Source of the DNA: JAUSIF01 sp040901465
GTDB lineage: Bacteria; Pseudomonadota; Alphaproteobacteria; Rhizobiales; Xanthobacteraceae
DNA: 64,000 nucleotides
Direction of reading: 5' to 3'
NCBI GenBank assembly: GCA_040901465.1
Contig: JBBDYN010000026.1
Location: forward strand, 70,456-134,455
Both the position numbers and the translations under genes were made by a program. Of the stretch, positions 17,951 to 26,972 are shown piece by piece (position 1 is the stretch's first letter; the number at the start of each line of letters is the position of its first letter). The notes beneath the pieces are model-generated. The model was not told the origin of the DNA and made no database searches. It saw only the letters and a list, made by a program, of their open reading frames with translations.

Positions 17951-17967
17951 CCGCCGCGTAACGGGCC

Positions 17968-18666
17968 CTACCATTTCGAACCACCGCCTTTTCGATCGCG
18001 CAGGTACGTGAACAATAAACGCGCAGCGATCCAGAGAGCGACGGCCGCGATCATGACGCGCAAGCTGACGAGGGCGAGCGCTGCTTGTCCGAAGAAATAG
18101 ATCAGCGAGCTCCAGAAAATCATCCATGCAAGCGCGGCTATCGTCGAGACCGCGAAGAATTGGCCGAACGGAAATTGCAAAATGCCGGCTGCCGTCGAGG
18201 TCAGCGACGCCAGATTGAACTGCCAATACGTCGTGAAGATCGCGCTCAGTCCGTACTTTCCCAAGCGCTCTTTGGCGCGCTCCAGCGATTCCTTCAATCC
18301 GAATGCGACGAACATTCGATACCAGCCGTGCTTCCCGATAAAGAAGTTGATCGTATAAGCGATCGAAAGTCCGACGACTGCCGTGACCGCGATTTGCGCC
18401 ACGCGAAACGCATCGTTGCCGGCCAAAATGAGCGCGAGCACGAGCACGATGGTGCCCGGAAAGTACCAGCCGACCAGAAGCAGGCCTTCGATGACGGCGC
18501 CGACGAATACGGTGAGCAGACCGTAATGGTCGAAGTAATCCTTTGCGATCGGGATCAGCGTCGCTTCGGGTGGCAGGTCGAGGACGAGCCAAATCGCATA
18601 TAGCGAGACAAAAATTGCCAGAAGAACAAGCGGCAGGGCAATGATCTTTAGGACACGCCGATCCAT
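17968..18666 (-). CDS. DedA family (SNARE-associated/VTT domain) membrane protein
   Basis: 232-residue inner-membrane protein of the DedA family, which contributes to membrane homeostasis and, in some members, to undecaprenyl phosphate or phospholipid translocation. Family segments are FVGAVIEGLLLVGWYFPGT, with the conserved acidic residue and the PG turn, and later the Ala/Gly-rich TSTAAGILQFPFGQFF. Five to six hydrophobic helices are visible. The C terminus is basic (RDRKGGGSKW). It is transcribed alone, convergent to hspQ. Confidence 0.85.
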   Translation of the reverse strand: MDRRVLKIIALPLVLLAIFVSLYAIWLVLDLPPEATLIPIAKDYFDHYGLLTVFVGAVIEGLLLVGWYFPGTIVLVLALILAGNDAFRVAQIAVTAVVGLSIAYTINFFIGKHGWYRMFVAFGLKESLERAKERLGKYGLSAIFTTYWQFNLASLTSTAAGILQFPFGQFFAVSTIAALAWMIFWSSLIYFFGQAALALVSLRVMIAAVALWIAARLLFTYLRDRKGGGSKW

Positions 18667-18799
18667 CGCTTGAAACGAATTCTGTCAATTACGCCCCGCG
18701 CCGAGGGCCCCGTTCGCAGCGCAAGTACTGTCTAGCAATAAATCGAGTCAGAAAAAACGATATTGCGTCCGTGACGCAACCGCTTGTTGCCTCCTTGAG

Positions 18800-19150
18800 T
18801 TAACGACCGTGTTTGCGGGCACTTCTCGCGCGGCGAATATTCGGTGCAATCGGCACTACAACCCGAGCCGCGGAATTTCTCGTACTCTGTTTCTGACTCG
18901 CGACCGCGTCGATCGTTGCGGACGAGGCTTCGCTGATTGCGGCGGTTGTGGTAGCCCCTTCCGGTCCGATCGCGGCGCAAAATCCACGCAACTCCTGGTC
19001 CGAAATCGAGTGGACCTGTATTTGAATTTCCAGCTTCGCTATCTCGAGCAGGCGAGCGGAGTCGTTCCACCCGGATGCTCGCAGAGACGAGATGTGAGCG
19101 TTCAGCGACTCGATAAGATTATCGAGCCGTTCGTCCGTGCTCGCTTTCAT
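18800..19150 (-). CDS. Small hypothetical protein with helical N-terminal half
   Basis: Not recognised. The 116-residue product begins MKASTDERLDNLIESLNAHI and continues with a charged, amphipathic helical region to about residue 55 (LLEIAKLEIQIQVHSISDQEL). An Ala/Thr/Ser-rich low-complexity tail with a basic end follows. The start at 19150 is preferred because a GGGGGA sequence lies just before it and upstream codons fall inside the isochorismatase gene. It overlaps that gene by 32 bp and would be the third gene of the GNAT operon. No catalytic motif or membrane segment is visible. Confidence 0.6.
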   Translation of the reverse strand: MKASTDERLDNLIESLNAHISSLRASGWNDSARLLEIAKLEIQIQVHSISDQELRGFCAAIGPEGATTTAAISEASSATIDAVASQKQSTRNSAARVVVPIAPNIRRARSARKHGR

Positions 19151-19739
19151 TTCTTTTCCCCCGGCTTCTTCCGTAAGACGACGCGGCGATCCACGTGCGG
19201 GTTTTGACCACATCGCCGTACGACCCGATAATTTTCGTTACCGTTCGATGCACTTCCCTTGCTGGGATTTCATCCAACGCGTGGCTCATCGACGCGTCGG
19301 CAAGAAACGTAAACTCGTGTCCGCGATGAAAGGCATCGAGCGCCGTCGCGAGGCACGCGGCTTCGCCCGCAAACCCCGCGAGCACCAAATCACCGGTGTT
19401 GTTTCTCATGACTTCGGCGAACGCAGAACTCGCATAACAGGACGGGCGATTTCGGTCGAAGACCATGTCCATTCGCTTCGGCTCAAATCCTTCGATCCAG
19501 GCCGAACGCGAAGTCGCGCTTGAGAACGGAGACCCACTCACCCAGCGGACAAAGGCGACCGGAAAGCCGGCCGTACGCGCGTGCGCGAGCGCGGCGCGGC
19601 AATTGGCGATCGCGTCGATCGCGTCCGGAATTGCCAAAACACGCGAACTCACGACGCGCTCCTGCTGCATGTCGACCAGCACCAGGGTCGGCAATGACGC
19701 CGGATCAACGTATGCCCGCAGTCTTACGACGTTATTCAC
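19119..19739 (-). CDS. Isochorismatase-like cysteine hydrolase with altered active site
   Basis: 206-residue member of the isochorismatase/nicotinamidase superfamily. LVLVDMQQE supplies the catalytic Asp, and GFAGEAACLATALDAF carries the nucleophilic Cys in its normal context. The third catalytic residue, usually Lys before a SAF motif, appears to be Arg (FDRNRPSCYASSAF). GTG 19739 is the likely start because it overlaps the stop of the preceding GNAT gene by four bases (GTGA). Substrate unknown. It lies in an operon with a two-domain acetyltransferase, divergent from a LysR regulator. Confidence 0.82.
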   Translation of the reverse strand: MNNVVRLRAYVDPASLPTLVLVDMQQERVVSSRVLAIPDAIDAIANCRAALAHARTAGFPVAFVRWVSGSPFSSATSRSAWIEGFEPKRMDMVFDRNRPSCYASSAFAEVMRNNTGDLVLAGFAGEAACLATALDAFHRGHEFTFLADASMSHALDEIPAREVHRTVTKIIGSYGDVVKTRTWIAASSYGRSRGKRNESEHGRTAR

Positions 19740-20992
19740 GCGCGCGCCCTCCCTGCGGAAGGCCGCGTCGCCGGGCGCGCCGCCGAGCGTTCGAGAATGC
19801 CCGGCGCATGCCAGCGACCTTCCGGTCGAATGGTGACGTAGGGATCGGTGCCGATCGAGATCGCGTGCGGCGATCGGCTCACGTCGAGTACGACTTCGAC
19901 ATAGTCGAAATCGGAGAAGACAAATTCTTGCCGACCTTCCAACGGATGAAAGCCGAACCGGCGCCAGAATCCTACGAGACGCGATTGTGAATGCGCGTAG
20001 AATCGCTGGTAGCCCTTCACGCGGCACAAATCGATGCCGGCTTGAACGATCTTGCTGGCGAGTCCCATGTGGCGAAATTCGCGGCGGACGGCGAGCCGTT
20101 CGATCTTCGCGAAGTCCGCGAAGAAACGGAGGCGCATGCAGCCGGCCGGCTCGTCGCCGACGTAACCGAGGAGATGGCTCGCGGCGAAGTCATTACCGTC
20201 GAACTCCTCGCGATAGGGGCATTCCTGCTCGCCCATGTAAACGGCGCTGCGGATTGCCATGGCCTGCATGACGTCGTCGATCGAGTGCGCGACAGTGACG
20301 GCGAACTCGCTGCTCGCGCTACGTGCTCGATATCCGTCGTAGGACGGCAACTCGTCGGCTGTCGGCTCCGCGCGCTGATACATGTGCAGATGCGGCGCCA
20401 CAACGCTGCGGAATGTCGCGCCGAGGCGAAAGCCGAGCGCTTCGAGTATGCGCGTCCCGTCCGGCGTGACGGCGCGCGCGTAAAGATTGGCGTCGCGGTA
20501 GAGCGGCGTCCAAACTTTCTCGAGCGCCAAAGGAATGCCGCCGGCGATCACGCCGCGCGCGTGAACGGCCCAGACGTAAATGCCTGCGGGCTTCTCGTTC
20601 TGCTGGGTAATCGCGTTCAGATCGGGGTTCTTCGTATCCAGCGAGCCGTCGATGAGGCCCTTCATGCCGGCTTCGTTGAGGATCAGGAACGCAAGAAATC
20701 CTTCGCCGGCCGGAGAAGTCGCGTCGAACCGGTTTCGGCGCGCGATCGCCCAAAACGAATCGGGGTTGTGCGCCATGACCCGCTGGACGACGTCCGACTT
20801 CGTCAGGCCGGAAATGTCCTGGCGGGCCCGGGCCATGAGCCCGTCCATTTCAGTCGCGTTGGGGGTGTATACAACCAGACGTTTAGCCAGCCGCTCGGAA
20901 TCGAGGCCTGCGAGGGGGTGGCTGACCGCCCGGACCGGCCGGGCCACGATTTCAGCGGCACGTACGAGGCGAAGATCGTGCGCTATCATCAA
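19736..20992 (-). CDS. Tandem GNAT-fold N-acetyltransferase
   Basis: 418-residue protein. The C-terminal half (about residues 230-365) is a GNAT acetyltransferase: GYVGDEPAGCMRLRFF, then the acetyl-CoA motif A region IERLAVRREFRHMGLASKIV and FWRRFGFHPL. The N-terminal half also has a GNAT-like pattern (GIYVWAVHARGVIAGGIPLA and ILEALGFRLGA) but no clear CoA-binding loop, so it may be a degenerate second copy. The last 30 residues are low-complexity Ala/Arg/Pro. It is the first gene of the operon that continues into the isochorismatase-like and small genes. Substrate unknown. Confidence 0.78.
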   Translation of the reverse strand: MMIAHDLRLVRAAEIVARPVRAVSHPLAGLDSERLAKRLVVYTPNATEMDGLMARARQDISGLTKSDVVQRVMAHNPDSFWAIARRNRFDATSPAGEGFLAFLILNEAGMKGLIDGSLDTKNPDLNAITQQNEKPAGIYVWAVHARGVIAGGIPLALEKVWTPLYRDANLYARAVTPDGTRILEALGFRLGATFRSVVAPHLHMYQRAEPTADELPSYDGYRARSASSEFAVTVAHSIDDVMQAMAIRSAVYMGEQECPYREEFDGNDFAASHLLGYVGDEPAGCMRLRFFADFAKIERLAVRREFRHMGLASKIVQAGIDLCRVKGYQRFYAHSQSRLVGFWRRFGFHPLEGRQEFVFSDFDYVEVVLDVSRSPHAISIGTDPYVTIRPEGRWHAPGILERSAARPATRPSAGRARA

Positions 20993-21054
20993 CTGCTCCC
21001 ACGCTACTGTTTCTGCTATACCGGCTAAGCTTAGGCCGAGGTTGGGGGAACCGT

Positions 21055-22104
21055 ATGCGTTCGGCAGCGCAAAGGGGTGTTCCGCTAGAGGAACAGCTAG
21101 AGGCGCATCTCAGCGGGCGAACGCTCGACTGGGACAGCATCCGAATTTATCTGGAGGTAGCGCGGCACGGCAGCTTCCGGTCGGCGGCCGAGCGGCTGGG
21201 TTTATCTATCAACGTGCTGCGCCGGCGGATCGAGGAGCTCGAGCATCATCTCTCTGCCACGCTATTGACCCGGCACGTCGACGGCGTGCGCATGACAATC
21301 GAGGGGCAGCACATCCTCGCCGCCGCTGAGAAAATGGAAGCCGCGTCCTACGGAATTCTTCGCGCGCGCGACCGGGCGCTTCCAGAGGTCGCCGGTGAAG
21401 TCAAATTGGCGGTCACCGAAGGGATCGGAACCTTCTGGTTGGCGCCGAGGCTCGTCGCGTTTCAGCGCGCGCACCCGCAGCTACTGGTAGACCTGAACTG
21501 CGCCATGCGCTCGGCGGACGTGCTGCGGCTCGAAGCCGATGCAGCGGTACAACTCACAAAGCCGACCGCTCCCGATCTCAAAATCGTCAAGCTTGGGCGA
21601 TTGCATTCGATGCCGTTCGCGTCGCCCTCCTACATCGACACGTACGGCGTACCGAAAACGCGCGAAGACTTCCTCAATCATCGCGTAGTCATGCAATTTG
21701 CCGATCAGACGTCGACGAAGGAACTATTCGAGCAGACATTCCCGGGCGTTCCACAGGCCGGATTTGTCGCCATGCGCACGAACGTCAGCACGGCACATGT
21801 GTGGGCGGTCGCCAAGGGCGCCGGGATCGGCTGGGTGCCGACTTACGTGCATGCGATCGGCGGCTTGATGGTCCCAATCGATGTGGACATCCGATTCCAC
21901 TTCGACATTTGGCTGACGTATCATTCCGACGCGGGACGAATTCCGCGCGTCCGGCGCATGATCGATTGGATTATCGCGTCGTTCGATTCGCGGGAATTCC
22001 CGTGGTTCCGCGATGAATTCATCCATCCAAAAGATCTTCCGAAGGAATATCGTGGCGAGCCGCTGGTCAATCTGTTCGCCGGCTTCGCATGGCCGACGCC
22101 CTAG
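21055..22104 (+). CDS. LysR family transcriptional regulator
   Basis: 349-residue LysR-type regulator. After a 25-residue extension, the winged helix-turn-helix occupies about residues 27-88 (IRIYLEVARHGSFRSAAERLG, split here as IRIYLEVARHGSF then RSAAERLGLSINVLRRRIEEL). A LysR substrate-binding domain follows. The C-terminal tail (about residues 305-349) is longer than usual. A GGGGGA ribosome-binding site precedes ATG 21055. It is divergent from the GNAT operon across a 62-bp spacer, the classic arrangement for a LysR regulator controlling the adjacent genes. A T-N11-A operator was not identified. Confidence 0.9.
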   Translation: MRSAAQRGVPLEEQLEAHLSGRTLDWDSIRIYLEVARHGSFRSAAERLGLSINVLRRRIEELEHHLSATLLTRHVDGVRMTIEGQHILAAAEKMEAASYGILRARDRALPEVAGEVKLAVTEGIGTFWLAPRLVAFQRAHPQLLVDLNCAMRSADVLRLEADAAVQLTKPTAPDLKIVKLGRLHSMPFASPSYIDTYGVPKTREDFLNHRVVMQFADQTSTKELFEQTFPGVPQAGFVAMRTNVSTAHVWAVAKGAGIGWVPTYVHAIGGLMVPIDVDIRFHFDIWLTYHSDAGRIPRVRRMIDWIIASFDSREFPWFRDEFIHPKDLPKEYRGEPLVNLFAGFAWPTP

Positions 22105-22116
22105 GGACATTACGCA

Positions 22117-22136
22117 CGGTTGTTAAACTTCAACCG
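22117..22136 (+). terminator. Weak hairpin after the LysR gene
   Basis: CGGTTG (22117-22122), an eight-base A/T-rich loop and CAACCG (22131-22136) form a six-bp stem 13 bp after the LysR stop. Only a short T-run follows, so termination would be weak. Confidence 0.4.
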
Positions 22137-22257
22137 GAACTTTGACGCAATTCATGTCTGCTGAAAAGATGCATAGCGCCGCAAACCGATACTCGCCTAC
22201 GTCGACGAGCATGCCCACTTCAACTCCTCATCCCCACGCAAAGCTCAGAGTCGGAAA

Positions 22258-22671
22258 ATGAAAAAGACCATGAAGACACAGAACGCAAAGCAGCCAAACG
22301 CGAAGTCACCGAATCTTGTCGACGTGGAAGTGGGCAAACGCATCCGCACGCGGCGCCTCGCCAAGGGCATCTCGCAGACGGCGCTCGGCCGCCCCCTCGG
22401 CGTCACCTTTCAGCAGGTGCAGAAATACGAGAAGGGCGTGAACCGTGTGGGCGCTGGACGGCTGCAACAGATCGCCGAGTTCCTCGACGTGCCGGTCTCG
22501 TTCTTCTTCGGCACGACCGATGGGGATTCGCGCGACACCAAGACCATGATGGGTTTCATTGACACGGCGCACGCGGTCCGCTTGATGCGGGCTTATTCGC
22601 GCCTGGAAAACCGGAAGGTGCAATACGCTGTCGTTGACCTCGTCGAGCGCATAGCGGAACGCAAGAAATAA
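22258..22671 (+). CDS. XRE/Cro-CI family helix-turn-helix regulator
   Basis: 137-residue DNA-binding protein. The HTH_3 domain spans about residues 24-82: VGKRIRTRRLAKGISQTALG, then VTFQQVQKYEKGVNRVGAGR and LDVPVSFFFG. This form, with an FQQVQKYEKG recognition helix, is common in Rhizobiales. The C-terminal part holds no recognised ligand domain. The first 20 residues are Lys/Asn-rich, and a start at the later ATG (22270) is possible. Its targets are unknown. Its gene is convergent with the IalB gene. Confidence 0.88.
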   Translation: MKKTMKTQNAKQPNAKSPNLVDVEVGKRIRTRRLAKGISQTALGRPLGVTFQQVQKYEKGVNRVGAGRLQQIAEFLDVPVSFFFGTTDGDSRDTKTMMGFIDTAHAVRLMRAYSRLENRKVQYAVVDLVERIAERKK

Positions 22672-22673
22672 AA

Positions 22674-22698
22674 ACGGCACGCGAATTCGGCGCGCCGT
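22674..22698 (-). terminator. Intrinsic terminator for the IalB gene
   Basis: ACGGC-A-CGC, a seven-base loop, then GCG-C-GCCGT form a stem with one internal mismatch. On the minus strand it is followed at once by TTTTTA (A-tract at 22671-22674 on plus). It lies 20 bp after the stop of the IalB gene. It could also act on the convergent XRE gene, whose stop is three bp from the stem, but the T-tract serves the minus strand. Confidence 0.72.
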
Positions 22699-22717
22699 TC
22701 GTTCCCGGCCGGACCAG

Positions 22718-23410
22718 TTACTTCTTCTGGCCTTCCAGCTTCTTCAGGACTTCGTCGGCCTGCTTCTGCATGCCTTCGCGCAGCTTACGCTGCTGTTCCT
22801 CGACCTCCTTCGGGTCGACCGGAGGACCGTCGTAAGCCTTGATGAAGTCCTTGAGCACCAGCGTGAAGTTCACCGTGCGCCCGCCCTGATTGATGGCCTG
22901 GACGGTGAGCGCCTGGCCCTTCTTCATGATGTCGACGAACTTCGCGTCGATGTCCATGTCGCCGTAGCAGGCGTTCGGGAAGCAAATCGAATAGCGGGCC
23001 GGCAGCGGCTCGTTCTTGTCGATCACGACGCGCATGCCGGGCTGCAGCTGCATGCCGGGCGGCACGGCGATGATGAATTGCTTCTTGGGTTCGCCTTCGA
23101 CTTCGCGCACGGCGACCGAAGCAAGGAATTGTCCGGTCTCGGCGCGGATGTCCTGCGCCACGAGGCAGACTTCCTTGTTCGCCTGCGGATCCTTGTTGCA
23201 GATTTTGGTCCAGGGCGAAGGAATGGCGACCGCCTGCTGCGGCGGCGGCTCGGCAGGCTGGCTCTTGGCCGCAGGGGCAGCCTTTTGCGCGGGTGCCGGC
23301 GCGCCCTTGTCTTTTGCCTGCGCGAGCGCCTCGGTGCTGAGCCCTGCCGCGAGCAATGCGGCCATGAAAACGGCCGTGCAGGTCAGCGCGATGGACGTGC
23401 GAAACTTCAT
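22718..23410 (-). CDS. Invasion-associated locus B (IalB) family secreted protein
   Basis: 230-residue exported protein. A signal peptide is clear from the start at 23410 (MKFRTSIALTCTAVFMAALLA, with likely cleavage near TEALAQ), followed by an Ala/Pro/Lys linker to about residue 60. The IalB domain follows: SPWTKIC, VCLVAQDIRAETGQFLASVAV, PGMQLQPGMRVVID, and CFPNACYGDMDID with the two conserved Cys. It ends in a Lys/Glu-rich helix. IalB of Bartonella aids erythrocyte entry, but the family is widespread in free-living Rhizobiales, where its role is unknown. A longer reading to 23524 lacks support. Confidence 0.87.
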   Translation of the reverse strand: MKFRTSIALTCTAVFMAALLAAGLSTEALAQAKDKGAPAPAQKAAPAAKSQPAEPPPQQAVAIPSPWTKICNKDPQANKEVCLVAQDIRAETGQFLASVAVREVEGEPKKQFIIAVPPGMQLQPGMRVVIDKNEPLPARYSICFPNACYGDMDIDAKFVDIMKKGQALTVQAINQGGRTVNFTLVLKDFIKAYDGPPVDPKEVEEQQRKLREGMQKQADEVLKKLEGQKK

Positions 23411-23644
23411 GCCAAATCCCCCGTGATACAGTTTGTTGCGGAACCGGCACGCCCCCACGCGCCGGTTGAGACCAATGTCAAAACATTCGCGATTTGCGTG
23501 ACCAGTCAGCGTCAATTGAGGCAAGACCGAGGCGCAGAGCCTGCTTCGCGCTGCGCCATGTTATCGTCGGGAGGAAGTTACCACCTGATTCTCCGAGGTC
23601 CAGAGGGACCGGAGGCCGCAACGCAAGCGAGAGCGCAAGACGCG

Positions 23645-25453
23645 ATGACGGACTCTCTGCCCTACTCCCGTCCTTTGCTCGCGGCGCTGGCAGTTCTTGC
23701 GCTTGCGGCCGTATCGGCGACCGCGGCCGAGCCGCAACACGCGATCGCGATGCACGGCGAACCCGCGTATCCAGCTGGATTCACGCATTTCCGCTATGCC
23801 AATCCGGACGCACCAAAGGGCGGGCGGCTGACGCAAGGGATCGTCGGCAGCTTCGATAGCCTCAATCCCCTGATCGTACGCGGCAACGCGTTTCAGCAGG
23901 TGCGCGGCTACGTGATCGAAAGCCTGCTTGCGCGCGGGCTCGACGAGCCATTCACGCTCTACGGCCTGCTCGCCGAACGCGTCGAAACCGATGATGAGCG
24001 CACGTATGTGACATTCCATCTCGATGCGCGCGCGCACTTTTCGGATGGACAACCGGTCACCGCAGAGGACGTTCTGTTTTCCTGGCAATTGCTGCGGGAC
24101 AAGGGGCGTCCCAACCATCGCGCCTATTACTCGAAGGTGACGAGTGCGGAAAAAATCGGCAAGCGCGCGGTGCGGTTCGACTTCGGCAAGGAGCGCGACC
24201 GCGAATTGCCGTTAATCCTCGGGCTGATGCCGATCTTGCCGCGGCACGCAATCAATCCGGAAAAATTCGACGAGACGACATTTGCGCCGCCCATGGGCAG
24301 CGGTCCTTATAAGGTCGCAGAAGTGCGGCCGGCCGAGAGCGTGCTCTTGCAGCGCGACCCGGACTATTGGGGCCGCGATCTGGCGGCGACGCGCGGCTAC
24401 TACAATTTCGACGAGCTGCGCTTCGATTTCTTCCGCGACGCCAATACCTGGTTCGAGGCGTTCAAGCGCGGGCTCTACGACGTGCGTTTCGAAAAGGATC
24501 CCGGCCGCTGGGCGACGCAATACGATTTCCCCGCCGCAAGGCAACGCGGGCTGGTACGTGAAGGGATCAAGAGCGGCCAGCCGCAGCCGTTTCAGGTTCT
24601 CGTCTTCAACACCCGCCGACCGCCCTTTGCCGATGTGCGCGTCCGCGAAGCGTTGATCGAATTGTTCGACTTCGAATGGGCAAACGCAAAACTGTTCCAC
24701 GGCGCTTACCGGCGTAGCGCGAGCTTCTTCGAAGGCTCCGAACTCTCGGCGCGCGGCCGGCCGGCCGACGCGCGCGAAAGCGCCCTGCTCGCGCCGTTCA
24801 AGGATGCCGTGCGCACCGACGTGTTGGAGGGCAAATATCTGCCGCCGGTTTCGGACGGCTCCGGCCGCGACCGGGCGCGGCTCAAGCATGCGCTCGATCT
24901 CCTTGCCGCGGCCGGTTTCGCAATTCGTGGCGGAAGGATCGCCAACGCCTGGGGCGAGGCGCTTTCTTTCGAAATCATGGTAGCGACCAAGGACGACGAG
25001 CGGCTCGCGCTGGCCTATGATGGTATGTTGCGGCGTGCAGGCGTCGCCGCGCAAATTCGCTTTGTTGACGGCGCGCAATACGAGCGCCGCCGGCAAAGCT
25101 ACGATTTCGACATGATGCCCTATACGTGGGACCAGTCGCTGTCGCCCGGCAACGAGCAGGCATTCTATTTCGGCGCCGAGGCCGCCGACGTGCCCGGTAC
25201 CCGCAATTACATGGGTGCGAAGAATCCGGCGATCGATGCGATGATCGCGGCATTGCTCGCCGCGCGGGAGCGCGAGGATTTTGTCGCCGCGGTGCGGGCG
25301 CTCGATCGCGTGCTGATCTCGGGACTGTACGTGCTGCCGTTGTTCCATCTGCCGGAGGATTGGGTCGCGCGTTGGCCGGAGATCGAGCGGCCGAGCGAGC
25401 TTTCGCTGTACGGTTCGCCGATCGAAACCTGGTGGCGGAGAGTCAAGCAATGA
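23645..25453 (+). CDS. Family 5 extracellular solute-binding protein (peptide/nickel/opine type)
   Basis: 602-residue periplasmic binding protein for an ABC importer. A signal peptide (LLAALAVLALAAVSATAAEP) fixes the start at ATG 23645 rather than at upstream in-frame ATGs. SBP_bac_5 features include YGLLAERVETDDE, HFSDGQPVTAEDVLFSW and NPAIDAMIAALLAARERED. The fold matches oligopeptide/microcin-C type binders (YejA group). No permease or ATPase genes are in the window, so it is an orphan here. Its stop overlaps the next gene by four bases (ATGA), tying it to an AMP-binding protein. Confidence 0.88.
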   Translation: MTDSLPYSRPLLAALAVLALAAVSATAAEPQHAIAMHGEPAYPAGFTHFRYANPDAPKGGRLTQGIVGSFDSLNPLIVRGNAFQQVRGYVIESLLARGLDEPFTLYGLLAERVETDDERTYVTFHLDARAHFSDGQPVTAEDVLFSWQLLRDKGRPNHRAYYSKVTSAEKIGKRAVRFDFGKERDRELPLILGLMPILPRHAINPEKFDETTFAPPMGSGPYKVAEVRPAESVLLQRDPDYWGRDLAATRGYYNFDELRFDFFRDANTWFEAFKRGLYDVRFEKDPGRWATQYDFPAARQRGLVREGIKSGQPQPFQVLVFNTRRPPFADVRVREALIELFDFEWANAKLFHGAYRRSASFFEGSELSARGRPADARESALLAPFKDAVRTDVLEGKYLPPVSDGSGRDRARLKHALDLLAAAGFAIRGGRIANAWGEALSFEIMVATKDDERLALAYDGMLRRAGVAAQIRFVDGAQYERRRQSYDFDMMPYTWDQSLSPGNEQAFYFGAEAADVPGTRNYMGAKNPAIDAMIAALLAAREREDFVAAVRALDRVLISGLYVLPLFHLPEDWVARWPEIERPSELSLYGSPIETWWRRVKQ

Positions 25454-26961
25454 ACGCCGGTCCGCCGCCTGCTGACGATCTTGCAACAGGCGTGTCGCTC
25501 GATGCGTTGTTCCGCTCGAACGCTCTGAACCGTCCGAGCGCAATTGCGGTCGTCGATCCCGCCGACCGCGCCCGCTACACTGACGGCGCGCCACGCCGGC
25601 TGACTTATGCCGAGGCCGATGCGGAGGTCGACCGTCTGGCGCATCGTCTGCAATCATTCGCGCTGCCGCCCGGGAGCGTGGTCGCAATTCAGCTGCCGAA
25701 CCTGGTTGAAGCCGTTATCTCTCTGCTTGCGATCTTGCGTGCGGGTTTGACCGCGGTGCCGGTGCCGATGGCGTGGCGACGCTCCGACCTCGTGGCGGCG
25801 CTTGGCAAGATCGAGCCGAAGGCGCTCGTGACGCTCGCGCGCTTCGGCGACGAGCGCCCGGCCGAGGTGATGTGCGAGGCGGCGGTCGAACTGTTCCATT
25901 TGAGTTTCCCCTGCGTATTCGGAACGCAAGTGCCCGATGGGATGATCGCACTCGACCGCGACGACGGCGGAACCGAAACGCAAGCCGCTCTCCGGCCCAC
26001 GTCCATTAGCGCCGATGCCGTTGCCATCGCGACGTTCGATGCTGCGGCGGATGGTTTCTTCGCCTGTGGCCGCGGACATTCGCAATGGCTGGCGGTCGGT
26101 CTTGCGACACTGCTCGAAGTCAAGATTGAATCGGGCGACACTATTGCCACGACGATTCCGCCGAATTCGCTCGCCGGCATTGGCACAGCGCTGGTGCCCT
26201 GGCTTCTGTCCGGCGGCATGCTGGAGCTTCGCGATGGCTTTTCACCGGGCGCGAGCGTGCCGGGCGATGCCAAGAAGCGAACGCATCTAGTCGCACCAGC
26301 CGCGGCGATCGGCGAGATCGCCCGGGGCGGCGGTGCACCGCTTGCTTCGTGCGTTGCGGTGCATCGCGGGCAGCACGCGCGGACGTACGATTTTTCGTCG
26401 CTTCCATGCGAACGCATCGTCGATTTCTTTACGTTCGGCGAACTCGGCGCGGTCGCGCTGCGGCGCGAGGACCGTCGCCCGCCCTGGCTGGTCCCTCTTG
26501 GGCCGATCTCAGCGCCGTCGGTCGCTGGAGGCGCACCGGTCGTGATCGAGACGCGGATCAGCGACGGTGAGTTATTGCTGCGCGGTCCCATGGTCCCGCG
26601 CGGGCCGTTTCGGATTGGCGCACGCGCGCCGCGGCTGGCGGGTGACGCGAGCGGATTTGTGCATACCGGCTATGCTTGTCGCGCGGACGGCAACGGCGGG
26701 CTCATCGTCGGAGCAGGTCCGGCAAGGGTTGTTACGATCGGCGGTTTACGGTTTGGACTCGATGATCTCAGTTCCCGCATTGCGAACTGCGCCTGCGAGG
26801 CTAAGATCGAGACGATCGGGGATGCCCTCCTCGGTGAGCGGCTTCGCATAGAAGTGGATGATCCGGCGGCCGTTGCCGCCGCATTGCAGGCCGCGGGGCA
26901 TTCGCGGCTGGTGGTCGAGGCACTGAAGCCCGCCATGACAAGGCGACGCGCCACCGGTTGA
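25450..26961 (+). CDS. Degenerate AMP-binding (acyl-CoA synthetase-like) protein
   Basis: 503-residue protein related to ANL adenylate-forming enzymes: RRLTYAEADAEVDRLAHRL and VVAIQLPNLVEAVISLLAILR are typical of the N-terminal domain, and HTGYACRADGNGGLIV-GAGPARVVTIGG matches the hinge region. The ATP-grasping (S/T)SGTTG loop is not seen where expected (about residues 190-205). The conserved TGD Asp is Tyr, and no clear catalytic Lys is present near the C terminus. It may be inactive or act as a binding protein. It overlaps the solute-binding protein gene by four bases and precedes a DsbA-like gene. Confidence 0.75.
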   Translation: MNAGPPPADDLATGVSLDALFRSNALNRPSAIAVVDPADRARYTDGAPRRLTYAEADAEVDRLAHRLQSFALPPGSVVAIQLPNLVEAVISLLAILRAGLTAVPVPMAWRRSDLVAALGKIEPKALVTLARFGDERPAEVMCEAAVELFHLSFPCVFGTQVPDGMIALDRDDGGTETQAALRPTSISADAVAIATFDAAADGFFACGRGHSQWLAVGLATLLEVKIESGDTIATTIPPNSLAGIGTALVPWLLSGGMLELRDGFSPGASVPGDAKKRTHLVAPAAAIGEIARGGGAPLASCVAVHRGQHARTYDFSSLPCERIVDFFTFGELGAVALRREDRRPPWLVPLGPISAPSVAGGAPVVIETRISDGELLLRGPMVPRGPFRIGARAPRLAGDASGFVHTGYACRADGNGGLIVGAGPARVVTIGGLRFGLDDLSSRIANCACEAKIETIGDALLGERLRIEVDDPAAVAAALQAAGHSRLVVEALKPAMTRRRATG

Positions 26962-26972
26962 TGAGGTCCGCT

